A stretch of DNA of 64,000 bases. Origin: Microvirgula aerodenitrificans DSM 15089 (GTDB taxonomy: Bacteria; Pseudomonadota; Gammaproteobacteria; Burkholderiales; Aquaspirillaceae). Below the pieces are notes generated by a model, which was not told where the DNA came from, made no database searches, and was given only the letters and a program-made list of their open reading frames with translations. The translations under genes were made by a program, and so were the position numbers. The stretch is taken from the NCBI RefSeq assembly GCF_000620105.1, contig NZ_JHVK01000013.1, positions 52,683 through 116,682 on the forward strand. Direction: 5' to 3'. Of this stretch, positions 51,240 through 61,606 are shown piece by piece (the first letter of the stretch is position 1; each line of letters begins with the position of its first letter).

Positions 51240-51363
51240 ACGTCAGGAAGCTGCACCTATTATGGCTCCACGTGCTGCGCGTTTTGCCCGCGTCAGCACC
51301 ACTAGTAAGGTGTTTCTTCCTCGTGCTTTCCCCCACGCCCTAGCGAGCCGGGGGATTTTTTTT
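51240..51363 (+). ncRNA. candidate structured RNA with intrinsic terminator
   Basis: Nested pairing on the plus strand: ACG..AGGAAG (51240-51250) with CTTCCT-CGT (51316-51324); CACCT (51254-51258) with AGGTG (51308-51312); and inside these GTGCTGCGCG (51272-51281) with CGCG-T-CAGCAC (51289-51299), loop TTTTGCC. A terminator with CCCCC/GGGGG and eight Ts closes it. It could be a small RNA, the 3' UTR of the Nudix gene, or a leader whose AGGAAG ribosome site is sequestered (an ATG follows at 51262). No known Rfam family is recognised. Confidence 0.45.
51330..51363 (+). terminator. Rho-independent terminator downstream of the Nudix gene / candidate RNA
   Basis: CCCCC (51330-51334) and CGC (51336-51338) pair with GCG (51343-51345) and GGGGG (51350-51354), then A and eight Ts. 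It is 145 bp beyond the Nudix stop codon. Confidence 0.85.
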
Positions 51364-51482
51364 GCCCGCACGGTACGCACGGGCATGGGCGCGCAGGGCG
51401 GCCCGCTGCGGCAGCGGATGGCCGGCCGGACGGGCCCGGCCAGCGTGCCTGACGGCAGCCGATGCCCGATCCCGGGCCCAGG

Positions 51483-52109
51483 TCAGTCGTTCAGCGGCTT
51501 GACCAGGATCCCGTTCAGAATCTGGTCGATCAGCGGCCCGGCCCGTTCGGCCAGCGGGTAGCGCTCCGGCCACAGCAGCCAGATCGACAGCGCGCCGTGT
51601 ACGGTGAAGCGCAGGGTTTCCGCCGCCAGTTCCGGGTCCACGTCGGCACGCAGCACCCCGACGGCTTTCGCCTCGACGAAGATCTGCGCGATCGCCTCGC
51701 TCACCCGCTTGTGGACGCCATGAATGTCGTCAATCGCCGGTTTCAGTTCGTCGACGTACTCGGCCTTGTGGGTCAGGATGTCCAGCAGCCGGCGCCGGCG
51801 TTCGGAACGGGTGGTTTCCTCCAGCACGTACACGTAATAGTCACGCACGCGCCGGATCGGATCGCCACTGCCGGCGACGATCAGTTTCTGGAACACCGCG
51901 TCGACCGGCTCGCGCAAGCGGGCGTGCATGGCGACGAACACCTCGGCCTTGTTCTTGAAATGCCAGTAGATGGCCCCCCGCGTGACCCCGGCCGCGCCGG
52001 CGATATCCGCCAGCGAGGTGCGTGACACGCCCTTCTCGGAGAACAGCCGTTCTGCTGCATCCAGCAGGCTCTCGCGGGTCAGCGCCGCATCTTCTTTGGT
52101 TCTTCTCAT
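51483..52109 (-). CDS. TetR-family repressor (AcrR/MtrR/TtgR-like)
   Basis: 208 residues: TetR helix-turn-helix (about 10-58; LLDAAERLFSEKGVSRTSLADIAGAAGVTRGAIYWHFKNKAEVF) and an AcrR-type C-terminal ligand domain. It is divergent from the RND pump operon and should repress it, being released by toxic hydrophobic compounds bound in the C-terminal pocket. The helix-turn-helix is a close match to AcrR/TtgR. Confidence 0.92.
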   Translation of the reverse strand: MRRTKEDAALTRESLLDAAERLFSEKGVSRTSLADIAGAAGVTRGAIYWHFKNKAEVFVAMHARLREPVDAVFQKLIVAGSGDPIRRVRDYYVYVLEETTRSERRRRLLDILTHKAEYVDELKPAIDDIHGVHKRVSEAIAQIFVEAKAVGVLRADVDPELAAETLRFTVHGALSIWLLWPERYPLAERAGPLIDQILNGILVKPLND

Positions 52110-52221
52110 AGCGTATCTTCAACAAAATCCGTAAACTGCCGCATTAACATCCAGTCAAGAATGTATGATAACCCGATATTGCCTGTGAACATCTTTTTAA
52201 AACAAGAGTAAATCGCCAACT

Positions 52222-52258
52222 TTCACTATCACTGGCGACAGCTTGTTTTTATAGTGAA
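52222..52258. promoter_or_regulatory. inverted repeat in the RND operon control region
   Basis: TTCACTAT (52222-52229) and ATAGTGAA (52251-52258) are perfect 8-bp arms separated by 21 bp, midway between tetR and the pump genes. A TATAGT hexamer (52250-52255) inside the right arm could be a -10 box, so a repressor site overlapping the promoter is plausible. The arms are far apart for one TetR dimer. Confidence 0.4.
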
Positions 52259-52374
52259 GCTGCGTGCCCGGCATCATACTCAAACTCGCTGCCCGCACTT
52301 GAGTGCAGTACCCAATTTCAAAAGGTCCGCGTGCGCAGTCTGTCGTGGCGCGGAGTTTCCCCGACGAGGTTCAA

Positions 52375-53598
52375 GTGAAGCCCATCAGACATACAACTCA
52401 CGCTGCCCTGCTCCTCCCCCTCGCACTCATGCTCGCCGCATGTGGCGCCAAAGACAATGCCCCCCCTGCGCCGCCGCCGGCACCGGTCTCGGTCATGAAG
52501 GCAACAGCGCAGGATGTACCGGTCTCTTACGAGTTTATCGGCCAGGTCGCCGGCTTCCGCGATGTCGAAGTCCGCGCCCGCGTCGGCGGCATCCTGCAGA
52601 AGCGACTGTACACTGAGGGCCGGCTGGTCAAGGCCGGCGAACCACTGTTCCAGATCGACCCGGCGCCGTTCGTGACCGAGGTCGACCAGTCCCGTGCGGC
52701 GCTGGCCGTGCAGAAGGCGCAGCTGACCCGTGCCGAGCTCGACTACAAGCGCATTGTGCCGCTGTTCGCCGAAAATGCCGTCAGCCAGAAGGACCGGGAC
52801 GATGCACTGTCGGCCTACGAGTCGGCCAAGGCCGCGGTCAACCAGGCGCAGGCCAAGCTGTCGCAGGACCAGATCAACCTCGGCTACACCAAAGTCACCG
52901 CACCGATCACCGGCATGGCCAGCAAGGAAACGGTCAGCGAAGGCAACCTGATTGTTGCCAACTCGGCCGAAGGCAGCCTGCTGACCACGGTGTCGCAGAT
53001 CGATCCGATCTATGTGAATTTCTCGATCTCGGACAATGATGCGCTGCGCTACCGCACCCAGATCGCCAACGGCCAGCTCGTCGTGCCACAGGGCGAGAAG
53101 TACCAGGTGACGGTCCAGTTGTCCGATGGCAGCAATTACTCGCGCACCGGCTGGATGAACTTCACCGACAACATCATCGACACCACCACCGGCACCATCC
53201 GCGCCCGGGCCACGTTCAAGAACCCCGACGGCCATCTGCTGCCCGGCCAGTTCGTCCGCGTTCACCTCGAAGGCGCGCACCTGAAGGACGCCATCGTGAT
53301 TCCGCAGCGGGCGGTCCTGTCGACCCAGCAGGGCAACATCGTCTTTACCGTGACACCTGATGGCAAGGCGGCACCGCGCCCGGTGGAAAAAGGCCAGGAG
53401 ATCGGCGACAACGTCGCCATTCTCAAGGGGCTGAAGAGTGGCGACACCGTCATTGTCGACGGCGCGGTCAAGGCCAAGCCCGGCCAGCCGGTGAAGATCC
53501 TGCCCGCCAGAACCGACGGCAAGCCCGCGGCACTCCCGCCGGCGACCGGAACGGCCGCCGCACCGGCCGCCGGCAACGAGAAGAAACCGGCCAACTAA
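52375..53598 (+). CDS. RND efflux periplasmic adaptor (MtrC/AcrA/MexA type)
   Basis: 407-residue membrane-fusion lipoprotein: lipobox LMLAAC, biotinyl-lipoyl domain (GGILQKRLYTEGRLVKAGEPLFQID), coiled-coil hairpin (about 90-165), second lipoyl half (NLGYTKVTAPITGMASKETVSEGNLI) and beta-barrel. It links the inner-membrane pump to the outer-membrane channel. The start is taken as GTG at 52375 (GAGG 6 nt upstream), giving the leader KPIRHTTHAALLLPLALMLA; no ATG gives a usable signal peptide. First gene of the three-gene pump operon. Confidence 0.94.
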   Translation: MKPIRHTTHAALLLPLALMLAACGAKDNAPPAPPPAPVSVMKATAQDVPVSYEFIGQVAGFRDVEVRARVGGILQKRLYTEGRLVKAGEPLFQIDPAPFVTEVDQSRAALAVQKAQLTRAELDYKRIVPLFAENAVSQKDRDDALSAYESAKAAVNQAQAKLSQDQINLGYTKVTAPITGMASKETVSEGNLIVANSAEGSLLTTVSQIDPIYVNFSISDNDALRYRTQIANGQLVVPQGEKYQVTVQLSDGSNYSRTGWMNFTDNIIDTTTGTIRARATFKNPDGHLLPGQFVRVHLEGAHLKDAIVIPQRAVLSTQQGNIVFTVTPDGKAAPRPVEKGQEIGDNVAILKGLKSGDTVIVDGAVKAKPGQPVKILPARTDGKPAALPPATGTAAAPAAGNEKKPAN

Positions 53599-53610
53599 GC
53601 GGGAGCCTCC

Positions 53611-56600
53611 ATGTTTTCAGCGTTCTTCATCCGGCGGCCCATCTTTGCCAGCGTGATCTCGATCATCATCATGCTGGCCGGGATTGCCGCCATCAAGGCA
53701 CTGCCGATCGCGCAGTATCCGAATATCGTGCCGCCGCAGGTGTCGGTGACCACCAGCTATCCGGGCGCATCGGCGGAAACCATCGCCAAGTCGGTGGCCG
53801 CGCCGCTCGAAACGCAGATCAACGGCGTGGACAACATGCTGTATCTGCAGTCGGCCAGTGCGTCCAACGGCTCGCTGACCATCACCGTCACCTTCGCCAT
53901 CGGCACCGACCCGGACCAGAACACCATCAACGTGAACAACCGCGTGCAGGCCGCCATGGCGCAACTGCCGCAGGAAGTCACGCGCCAGGGGGTCACGGTG
54001 CAGAAGAAGTCGTCGACCATCCTGATGGTGCCGGCGATCTATTCCCCCGAGGACCGCTTCAGCCAGACCTACATCAGCAACTACACGCTGGTGAACATCA
54101 TCGACGACATCAAGCGCATTCCGGGGGTCGGCGACGCGTCGATCTTCGGCGCGAGCGACTACTCGATGCGGGTCTGGATCCGGCCTGACCGCCTGGCCCA
54201 GCTGAAGCTGACGCCGGCCGACATTTCCAGCGCCATCAACGAACAGAACGCGCAGTTCGCCGCCGGCAAGGTCGGCGCGGAACCGACCAGCGGCAAGCCG
54301 GTCGACTTCACCTATACCGTGACCGCCAAGGGGCGGCTGGAAACCCCTGAGGAATTCGGCCAGATCATCGTCCGCTCGAACCCCGACGGCTCGAAGATCA
54401 GGCTGAAGGATATCGCCCGCATCGAGCTGGGCGCCAAGGACTACTACTCGCAGACCTTCCTCAACGGCAAGCCGGCCACGCTGTTCGGCGTGTACCTGGC
54501 CCCGGGCGCGAACCAGATCGCCGTGTCCGACGCGGTCCAGGCCAAGCTGAAGGAACTGTCCGGCCGCTTCCCGGAAGGCATCACCTACAAGGTGCCGTAC
54601 GACACCACCAAGTTCATCAAGGTGTCGATCGAGGAAGTGGTGCACACGCTGTTCGAGGCGATGGTGCTGGTGTTCCTGGTCGTCTACCTGTTCCTGCAGA
54701 ACTGGCGGGCAACACTGATCCCGTGCCTGGCGGTGCCGGTGTCCATCGTCGGTACCTTTGCCGGCATGTATCTGCTCGGTTTCTCGATCAATACCCTGAC
54801 ACTGTTCGGCATGGTGCTGGCCATCGGCATCGTGGTCGACGACGCGATCGTGGTGCTGGAAAACGTCGAGCGGCTGATGCGGACCGAACACCTGTCGCCA
54901 ACCGATGCCGCGATCAAGGCCATGCAGGAGGTGACCGGCCCGGTGGTCGCCATCGTGCTGGTGCTGTGTTCGGTGTTCATCCCGGTCAGCTTCCTCGGCG
55001 GCCTCGCCGGCCAGATGTACAAGCAGTTCGCCGTGACCATTGCCATCTCGGTGGTGATCTCCGGCATCGTGGCACTGACGCTGACGCCGGCGCTGTGCGC
55101 CCTGTTGCTGAAGGATCATGACCACAGCAAGAAGCCGAACCGCTTCTTCAGCTGGTTCAACGATTTCTTCGAGAAAGCTACCGGTCGCTACACCGGCGGC
55201 GTGTCGTTCCTGCTCAAGCGCTCGGCGGTCGGCCTGCTGCTGTTCGCCGGCATCATCGCCGTCACGCTCGGCCTGTTCCGCCACGTGCCCGGCGGGCTGG
55301 TGCCGGACGAGGACCAGGGTTATGTGCTGACCCAGACCTTCCTGCCCGACGGCGCGTCGCTGACGCGCACGCAAAAGGCGGTGCTGAACCTGCAGAAGAT
55401 CGCCAGCGAGAACCCTGCCACCGCCGATGTGGTGACCATCAATGGCCTCGACCTGCTGACCGGCGGCACCTACAAGACCTACAACGGCGTGACCTTCCTG
55501 CCGCTGAAGGACTGGAAGGAGCGCGAGAAGCACAAGGGCCAGGACTCGTTCAGCTATGCGAAGGAGATCATGCAGGGCACTTATGGCGACCCGACCTCGC
55601 TGACCATGGCGTTCAACCCGCCGCCGATCTCCGGCATGTCGAACACCGGCGGTTTCGAGGCGTATATCCAGGACCGGACCGGCGGCACGTCGCAGGATCT
55701 GGAAGTCGCGCTGAAGAAGTTCATCGACGCGGCACGCAAGCGGCCCGAGCTGACCGGTATCAACACGCTGTTCTCGGCCAACGTCCCGCAAATCTACCTC
55801 GACCTCGACCGCGAGAAGGCCAAGGCGCTGTCGGTGCCGATCAATGACGTGTTCGCCGCCATGCAGAGCACGTTCGGCGCCTACTACGTGAACGACTTCA
55901 ACAAGTATGGCCGGCCGTTCCGGGTGCAGATCCAGTCCGAGTCCGACTTCCGCTCGCGACCGGAGGACATCCGCAACGTCTACGTGCGTTCGACCAGGGG
56001 CGACATGATTCCGCTCAACGCGCTGGTCAATGTCAAACAGGTCAAGGGCACGGAAGTGGCCGAACGCTTCAACGTGTTTTCCGCCGCCAAGGTCATGGGC
56101 GGTCCGGCCCAGGGCTACAGCTCGGGGCAGGCAATCCAGATCATGGAACAGGTGGCGGCCGAGTCGCTGCCGGACGGCTACACGCTGGCCTGGACCGGCA
56201 CGGCGTATCAGGAAAAGGCCACCAGCGGCTCGTCGGCGATCGTGTTCATCGCCGGCCTGATCATGGTGTTCCTGATCCTGGCCGCGCAGTACGAGAAGTG
56301 GTCGCTGCCGCTGGCGGTGCTGATGGCGGTGCCGTTTGCCCTGTTCGGTGCCATTCTGGCCAACTTCCTGCGCGGGCTGGCCAATGACGTGTACTTCCAG
56401 ATCGCGCTGGTGACACTGATCGGTCTGGCGGCCAAGAATGCCATCCTGATCATCGAGTTCGCAGTCATGCGCATGCACGAGGAAGGCGAAACCCTGGCCC
56501 AGGCGGCGGTCAACGCGGCCCGGCTGCGTTTCCGCCCGATCATCATGACCTCGCTGGCCTTCGTGCTTGGCTGCGTGCCGCTGGCCATCGCGTCCGGCGC

Positions 56601-56790
56601 CGGCGCGGCCAGCCGTCACTCGATCGGCACCGGCATTATCGGCGGCATGCTGGCGGCAACCTTCGTCGCCACCTTCTTCATCCCGATGTTCTTCGTACTG
56701 ATCATGAAACTGTTCAAGGGCGACAAGCCCGTTACGCCGCCCGCCACCCCGCCGACCGGCACGGATGGCTCGCAGGGAGGACATGCCTGA
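53611..56790 (+). CDS. RND multidrug efflux pump, inner membrane subunit (HAE1; MtrD/AcrB/MexB type)
   Basis: Proton-driven trimeric exporter of 1059 residues with twelve transmembrane segments and two large periplasmic loops. The N-terminus [21 protein letters not shown] is canonical. The proton relay aspartates are Asp410-Asp411 in [16 protein letters not shown] (transmembrane segment 4), with the Lys/Thr relay in [15 protein letters not shown]. It lies between adaptor and channel genes with 12-bp and 1-bp spacing. It probably exports dyes, detergents and antibiotics. Confidence 0.96.
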   Translation: MFSAFFIRRPIFASVISIIIMLAGIAAIKALPIAQYPNIVPPQVSVTTSYPGASAETIAKSVAAPLETQINGVDNMLYLQSASASNGSLTITVTFAIGTDPDQNTINVNNRVQAAMAQLPQEVTRQGVTVQKKSSTILMVPAIYSPEDRFSQTYISNYTLVNIIDDIKRIPGVGDASIFGASDYSMRVWIRPDRLAQLKLTPADISSAINEQNAQFAAGKVGAEPTSGKPVDFTYTVTAKGRLETPEEFGQIIVRSNPDGSKIRLKDIARIELGAKDYYSQTFLNGKPATLFGVYLAPGANQIAVSDAVQAKLKELSGRFPEGITYKVPYDTTKFIKVSIEEVVHTLFEAMVLVFLVVYLFLQNWRATLIPCLAVPVSIVGTFAGMYLLGFSINTLTLFGMVLAIGIVVDDAIVVLENVERLMRTEHLSPTDAAIKAMQEVTGPVVAIVLVLCSVFIPVSFLGGLAGQMYKQFAVTIAISVVISGIVALTLTPALCALLLKDHDHSKKPNRFFSWFNDFFEKATGRYTGGVSFLLKRSAVGLLLFAGIIAVTLGLFRHVPGGLVPDEDQGYVLTQTFLPDGASLTRTQKAVLNLQKIASENPATADVVTINGLDLLTGGTYKTYNGVTFLPLKDWKEREKHKGQDSFSYAKEIMQGTYGDPTSLTMAFNPPPISGMSNTGGFEAYIQDRTGGTSQDLEVALKKFIDAARKRPELTGINTLFSANVPQIYLDLDREKAKALSVPINDVFAAMQSTFGAYYVNDFNKYGRPFRVQIQSESDFRSRPEDIRNVYVRSTRGDMIPLNALVNVKQVKGTEVAERFNVFSAAKVMGGPAQGYSSGQAIQIMEQVAAESLPDGYTLAWTGTAYQEKATSGSSAIVFIAGLIMVFLILAAQYEKWSLPLAVLMAVPFALFGAILANFLRGLANDVYFQIALVTLIGLAAKNAILIIEFAVMRMHEEGETLAQAAVNAARLRFRPIIMTSLAFVLGCVPLAIASGAGAASRHSIGTGIIGGMLAATFVATFFIPMFFVLIMKLFKGDKPVTPPATPPTGTDGSQGGHA

Positions 56791-58223
56791 TGAAACGTCT
56801 GCTCCTGCCCACGCTGATCACGCTGGCGCTCGGCGCCTGCGCGGTCGGTCCCGACTACCAGCGACCGGCGATGGACCTGCCGCAGTCGCTGGCTGCCGAC
56901 GCCCGCCCTGACGCCCGTGTCGACCTGAACTGGTGGACCGCGTTCAACGATCCGGTGCTCGACGCCTTCGAGCAGCGTGCCAGTGTCTACAACCGCGACC
57001 TGCTCGCCGCCATCGCCCGTGTCGACGAGGCCGCCGCGCAGCTGACCAGCACCCGTGCCGACCTGCTGCCGCAGCTCAACGGCGCGGCCGGCGGCCAGCG
57101 CGGCCAGCCGTCCAGCCTGCTGCCGTCCAGCGGCCTGCAGCCGGGCCAGAAGGTCATCGGCGAGCAGTACAACGCCTCGCTGCAGGCCTCGTACGAGCTC
57201 GATCTGTGGGGCAAGCTGCGCCGCGCGACCGAAGCCTCGCGCGCCGAGCTGCTGTCGTCGCAGGCCGCCCGCGACACGGTGGCGCTGACGGTGGCCGCCA
57301 GCGTGGCCAACGGCTACTTCCAGCTGCGCACTTATGACGAGCAGCTCGACATTGCCCGCCGCACGCTGAAAAGCCGTGAAGACGCGCTGGTGCTGCGCAA
57401 GAAGCGCTTCGAGGGCGGACTGATCTCCGAACTCGACTATCGCCAGGCCGAGGCGGAAACCGCCACGGCGCGCGCCGCGGTGCCGCTGTACGAGCAACTG
57501 GTCTCGCAGGCGGAAACCGCACTGAAGGTGCTGATCGGCGCCAGCCCGCGCGAGATCTATCAGGGTGAGGTCAGTCGCGGCAAGGCGCTGTCGACGCTGA
57601 ACGTGCCGCCGACGCCGCCATCCGGCCTGCCGTCCGACCTGCTGCTGCGCCGGCCGGACGTGGTCGCCGCCGAGCAGCAGCTGGTGGCCGCCAACGCCCG
57701 CATCGGCGTTGCCCGTGCTGCCTACTTCCCGGACATCACCCTGACCGCCGCACTGGGCAGCGCCAGCCTGGCGCTGGGCGACCTGTTCACCGGGCCGGCC
57801 GCACTGTGGTCGTTCGCCGGCGACCTGACCATGCCGATCTTCAACTGGGGCAAGACCGGTGCCGGCGTCGACATCGCCAATGCCCGGCAGAAGCAGGCAC
57901 TGGCCAGTTACGAGCAATCGGTGCAGAACGCGTTCCGCGATACCCGCGATGCCCTGGTGGCCCAGCAGAAGACCGCCGAGCAACTGGTGGCGCAAAACAC
58001 CCAGGTGTCCGCCTATACCCGCACCACCCACCTGGCCCGCCTGCGCTACGACAACGGCTATTCGAGCTATATCGACGTACTGGACTCGGAACGCAGCCTG
58101 TTCAGTGCCGAGCTGGACCGGGCCAACACCCGTCTGGCCCGCCTGCAGGCGGCGATCAGCGTGTTCCGTGCGCTGGGCGGCGGTTATAGCCAGCCGCAGG
58201 ACGCAGGCAAACCCGCCGGCTGA
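56790..58223 (+). CDS. RND efflux outer membrane channel (OprM/MtrE type)
   Basis: 477-residue lipoprotein of the TolC-like NodT family: lipobox LALGAC, then AVGPDYQRPAMDLPQ, two OEP repeats with long coiled helices (SYELDLWGKLRRATEASRAE and RQKQALASYEQSVQNAFRDT). It overlaps the pump gene by one base (TGATG). It completes a full tripartite pump under TetR control. Confidence 0.95.
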   Translation: MKRLLLPTLITLALGACAVGPDYQRPAMDLPQSLAADARPDARVDLNWWTAFNDPVLDAFEQRASVYNRDLLAAIARVDEAAAQLTSTRADLLPQLNGAAGGQRGQPSSLLPSSGLQPGQKVIGEQYNASLQASYELDLWGKLRRATEASRAELLSSQAARDTVALTVAASVANGYFQLRTYDEQLDIARRTLKSREDALVLRKKRFEGGLISELDYRQAEAETATARAAVPLYEQLVSQAETALKVLIGASPREIYQGEVSRGKALSTLNVPPTPPSGLPSDLLLRRPDVVAAEQQLVAANARIGVARAAYFPDITLTAALGSASLALGDLFTGPAALWSFAGDLTMPIFNWGKTGAGVDIANARQKQALASYEQSVQNAFRDTRDALVAQQKTAEQLVAQNTQVSAYTRTTHLARLRYDNGYSSYIDVLDSERSLFSAELDRANTRLARLQAAISVFRALGGGYSQPQDAGKPAG

Positions 58224-58242
58224 TTTCCATCAGGCAGACAAA

Positions 58243-58274
58243 AACGCCGCGGCAGATGCCGCGGCGTTCTTTTT
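58243..58274. terminator. bidirectional terminator between the RND operon and amtB
   Basis: AACGCCGCGGCA (58243-58254) and TGCCGCGGCGTT (58257-58268) form a perfect 12-bp stem with T-runs on both strands. It serves the pump operon and the convergent glnK-amtB operon. Confidence 0.92.
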
Positions 58275-58295
58275 TGCCTTGCCGGGAAGCAGGGC

Positions 58296-59693
58296 TTATT
58301 CGATCCGCTCGCCGTGCAGCGTCACGTCCAGGCCTTCGCGTTCCTCGTCGTTGCTGACCCGCAGGCCCATCGCCATGTCGATCAGCTTCAGCAGGATGAA
58401 GGTCACCACCAGCGTGTAGCCGGCCGTCGATACCGTGGCAATCGCCTGCGTCATCAGATCGCCTTCCACACCGCCGATCGCCTTGACCGCCAGCGGGCCG
58501 ACCAGCAGCGAACCGATGATGCCGCCGACACCATGCACACCAAAGGCATCGAGCGAGTCGTCATAGCCGAGCCAGTGCTTCAGCGACGTCGCACCGACGT
58601 AGCAGGCGCCGCCGGCCACCAGACCGATCAGCAGCGCGCCCTTCGGGTCGACGAAACCGGAGGCCGGCGTGATCGCCACCAGACCCGCCACGGCACCGGA
58701 TGCAATGCCCAGCACCGACGGCTTCTTCTTGAAGATCCATTCGACGAACATCCAGGTAGCGGCAGCGGCACCGGTGGCGACCTGGGTCACCAGCATGGCC
58801 ATGCCGGCACGGCCATTGGCTTCCAGCGCCGAGCCGGCGTTGAAACCGAACCAGCCTACCCACAGCATCGAGGCCCCGACCAGCGTCAGTACCAGGTTGT
58901 GCGGCGGCATGGCTTCCTTGCCGAAGCCGATACGCTTGCCAAGCACCAGCGCGCAGACCAGACCGGCCACACCGGCATTGATGTGCACCACCGTACCGCC
59001 GGCGAAGTCGAGCACGCCCTCCTTGAACATCCAGCCGGTCGGCTCCCACACCCAGTGGGCGATCGGCACGTAGACCACGAACAGCCACAGCGTCATGAAT
59101 ACCAGCATGGCCGAGAACTTCATCCGCTCCGCAAACGCCCCGGTAATCAGCGCCGTGGTGATGATCGCGAACGTCATCTGGAACACGACGAATACGGTTT
59201 CCGGGATGTTCGCGCCAGCCGTGCCGGTCAGCGAATCCATGTTCACGCCATTGAGAAAGGCCTTGTCCAGCCCGCCGATAAAGCCGCTCCCCGGCGTAAA
59301 GGCCAGCGAATAGCCAAACGCAAACCACAGCACGGTCACCACCGAGCAGATGGCGAAGCTCTGCATCAGCGTGGCCAGCACGTTCTTCTTGCGCACCATG
59401 CCGCCATAGAACAGCGCCAGGCCGGGAATGGTCATGAACAGCACCAGCGCGGTCGACACCAGCATCCAGGCGGTGTTGCCGGTATCCAGCTTCGGTTCGG
59501 GAACCGGGGCGGCAACAGCGGCGGTGGCCGTGGCATCAGCCGCCGTGGCCGGCGCACTGCCGGCGCTGTCGGTGGTGGTCGGCGCCGGGGCGGTCGCCAC
59601 CGGCGAGGTCGCAACCGGTGTCTGCTTCATGATCACCGCAGCACCGATGCCGAGCACGCCGATCAGCGCAAGAATGCTCAACGTTTTCTTCAT
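58296..59693 (-). CDS. amtB: ammonium transporter AmtB
   Basis: 465 residues, eleven transmembrane helices; conducts ammonia/ammonium under nitrogen limitation. After the signal peptide (MKKTLSILALIGVLGIGAAV) comes an unusual Ala/Thr/Pro-rich extracytoplasmic stretch of about 45 residues before the first helix. Signatures: FYGGMVRKKNVL, the twin pore histidines in VVHINAGVAG and FGVHGVGGIIGSL, and the GDDAxxxF-like DFAGGTVVHI. It is downstream of glnK, whose product blocks it when nitrogen is plentiful. Confidence 0.96.
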   Translation of the reverse strand: MKKTLSILALIGVLGIGAAVIMKQTPVATSPVATAPAPTTTDSAGSAPATAADATATAAVAAPVPEPKLDTGNTAWMLVSTALVLFMTIPGLALFYGGMVRKKNVLATLMQSFAICSVVTVLWFAFGYSLAFTPGSGFIGGLDKAFLNGVNMDSLTGTAGANIPETVFVVFQMTFAIITTALITGAFAERMKFSAMLVFMTLWLFVVYVPIAHWVWEPTGWMFKEGVLDFAGGTVVHINAGVAGLVCALVLGKRIGFGKEAMPPHNLVLTLVGASMLWVGWFGFNAGSALEANGRAGMAMLVTQVATGAAAATWMFVEWIFKKKPSVLGIASGAVAGLVAITPASGFVDPKGALLIGLVAGGACYVGATSLKHWLGYDDSLDAFGVHGVGGIIGSLLVGPLAVKAIGGVEGDLMTQAIATVSTAGYTLVVTFILLKLIDMAMGLRVSNDEEREGLDVTLHGERIE

Positions 59694-59720
59694 GATGGTT
59701 TCTCCTCGGAACTCGAATGC

Positions 59721-60179
<459 letters not shown>

Positions 60180-60361
60180 TCAAATACAGCGGATTGACGC
60201 ATCAGCCAGCGTTTTAGGATTCGTCCGATTGACCGGCACTCATGACGGGAACATCCTCGTCTGCCAGTCGGGATATGTCTACGCACCAGATTAGTGCATC
60301 GCCGCCGATGGCGCCGGCATTTGCTACACTCGCAACATCATCCCGTTGCCAGGAGTACACC

Positions 60362-60649
60362 ATGCTGAGCCAGAAGCTCTTCGACGAACTGTCGAACAAG
60401 ATCAGTGAAACCATTGCCGCCAGCCCGGCCAGGGACATCGAGAAGAACGTGCGCTCGATGATGGGCGCCGCCTTTACCCGGCTCGATCTGGTCACGCGCG
60501 AGGAGTTCGACGTGCAGCAGGAAGTCCTTGCCCGCACCCGCGAGAAGCTGGCCGAGCTGGAAAGCCGCGTGACCCGGCTGGAAGCCGAACTGTTCCCCGA
60601 CCAGCGCGAGGTCGCCGTCGACGAGCAGGCCAGCCAGGGTCATTCCTGA
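60362..60649 (+). CDS. ubiK: ubiquinone biosynthesis accessory factor UbiK (YqiC/BMFP)
   Basis: 95 residues: an amphipathic N-terminus (MLSQKLFDELSNKISETIAA), then a coiled coil (about 45-80; REEFDVQQEVLARTREKLAELESRVTRLE). UbiK trimers help the UbiJ-associated ubiquinone complex under aerobic conditions. Start ATG at 60362 with AGGAG 7 nt upstream. The upstream 302-bp gap to glnK carries the sigma-54 promoter of glnK and a TACACT hexamer (60325-60330) as a -10 candidate. Confidence 0.9.
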   Translation: MLSQKLFDELSNKISETIAASPARDIEKNVRSMMGAAFTRLDLVTREEFDVQQEVLARTREKLAELESRVTRLEAELFPDQREVAVDEQASQGHS

Positions 60650-60668
60650 GCGGATTTGCCTGTCCCCA

Positions 60669-60693
60669 CCGGCCACACAGGCCGGTTTTTTTT
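60669..60693 (+). terminator. Rho-independent terminator of ubiK
   Basis: CCGGCC-ACACA-GGCCGG is followed by eight Ts and ends 14 bp before the comM start. Confidence 0.9.
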
Positions 60694-60707
60694 CGCCCGG
60701 AGGTTTG

Positions 60708-61555
60708 ATGAGCACCGCCGTACTGCACAGCCGCGCCCTGATCGGTGTCGACGCGCCGGAAGTCGCGGTCGAAATTCATCTGGCCAATGGCCTGCCGGCA
60801 TTCTCGCTGGTCGGCCTGCCGGAAACCGAGGTCAAGGAAGCACGCGAGCGGGTTCGCGCGGCACTGCTGACCACCGGCTACGACTTTCCCAACCGGCGGG
60901 TGACGGTCAACCTGGCGCCGGCCGACCTGCCGAAAGCCTCCGGCCGCTTCGACCTGCCGATCGCGCTCGGCATCCTCGCCGCCAGCGGCCAGTTGCCGGC
61001 GGCGGCACTGGACGGCCATGAATTCGCCGGCGAACTCGGACTGACCGGCGAGCTGCGGCCGATTCGTGGCGCACTGGTCATGGCCTGCGCCGCCCGTCGC
61101 GCCGGACGGATATTCGTGCTGCCGGCCGGCAGCGCCGACGAGGCGGCCATCGCCGGCGACGGCCTGGCGCTGATCGCCGCCGATACGCTGGCAACCCTGA
61201 CCGCCCATTTCGACGGTCGGGCGCCGCTGGCGCCGTTCCAGCCCGCGATGGCTGGCGCCGGGCAGCCCGATTATCCGGACCTCGGAGATGTCCGCGGCCA
61301 GGGTGCAGCGCGGCGGGCACTGGAAATTGCCGCCGCCGGCACCCACTCGCTGCTGCTGTGCGGCCCTCCCGGCACCGGCAAGTCGATGCTGGCCGCCCGG
61401 CTGCCGGGCATCCTGCCGCCGATGCACCACGATGAGGCACTGGCGACCGCAGCCGTCCATGCGCTGGTGCAGCCGTTTGATCCCGCGCGCTTTCACTGCC
61501 GCCCGTACCGTACACCGCACCACTCGTCCTCCGCCGTGGCGCTGGTCGGTGGCGG
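60708..61555 (+). pseudogene. comM: comM/yifB (Mg-chelatase-like branch migration helicase), disrupted by a mobile element
   Basis: ComM promotes branch migration during natural transformation. The intact part (about 283 residues of a normal ~500) begins MSTAVLHSRALIGVDAPEV and includes the N-terminal ChlI domain and Walker A LLLCGPPGTGKSMLAARL (about 220-237). The coding match stops after HHSSSAVALVGGG; the expected continuation with Walker B (LFLDELPEF) is missing and unrelated, AT-richer DNA follows. The frame reads on for 52 non-homologous codons to a stop at 61712. The start ATG at 60708 has GGAGG 4 nt upstream. The 3' half of comM should lie beyond the inserted element, outside the window. 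Confidence 0.92.
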
Positions 61556-61564
61556 TGTAAGAAC

Positions 61565-61606
61565 TGAAAATATTTGCAAATGCACAATGCAAAATGAGAA
61601 TATTGC
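61565..61606 (+). repeat. direct repeats at the transposon end, possible TnsB-binding sites
   Basis: TGAAAATATTTGC (61565-61577) and TGAGAATATTGC (61595-61606) are near-identical and start 30 bp apart, just inside the inferred transposon terminus. Tn7-like ends carry such repeated transposase sites. Only two copies are seen, as the tnsE-like gene starts at 61633. Confidence 0.45.

Noticed and set aside
51262..51561. A 100-codon plus-strand ORF beginning inside the candidate RNA
   Set aside because: It reads through a strong terminator and into the antisense of tetR, and its sequence is Arg/Pro/Gly-rich with no recognisable family. A short leader peptide from the same ATG is not excluded.
53617..56784. 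A 1,055-codon open frame antisense to the RND pump gene
   Set aside because: The sense strand is an unmistakable AcrB/MtrD protein; the antisense product is His/Arg/Gly-rich low-complexity noise.
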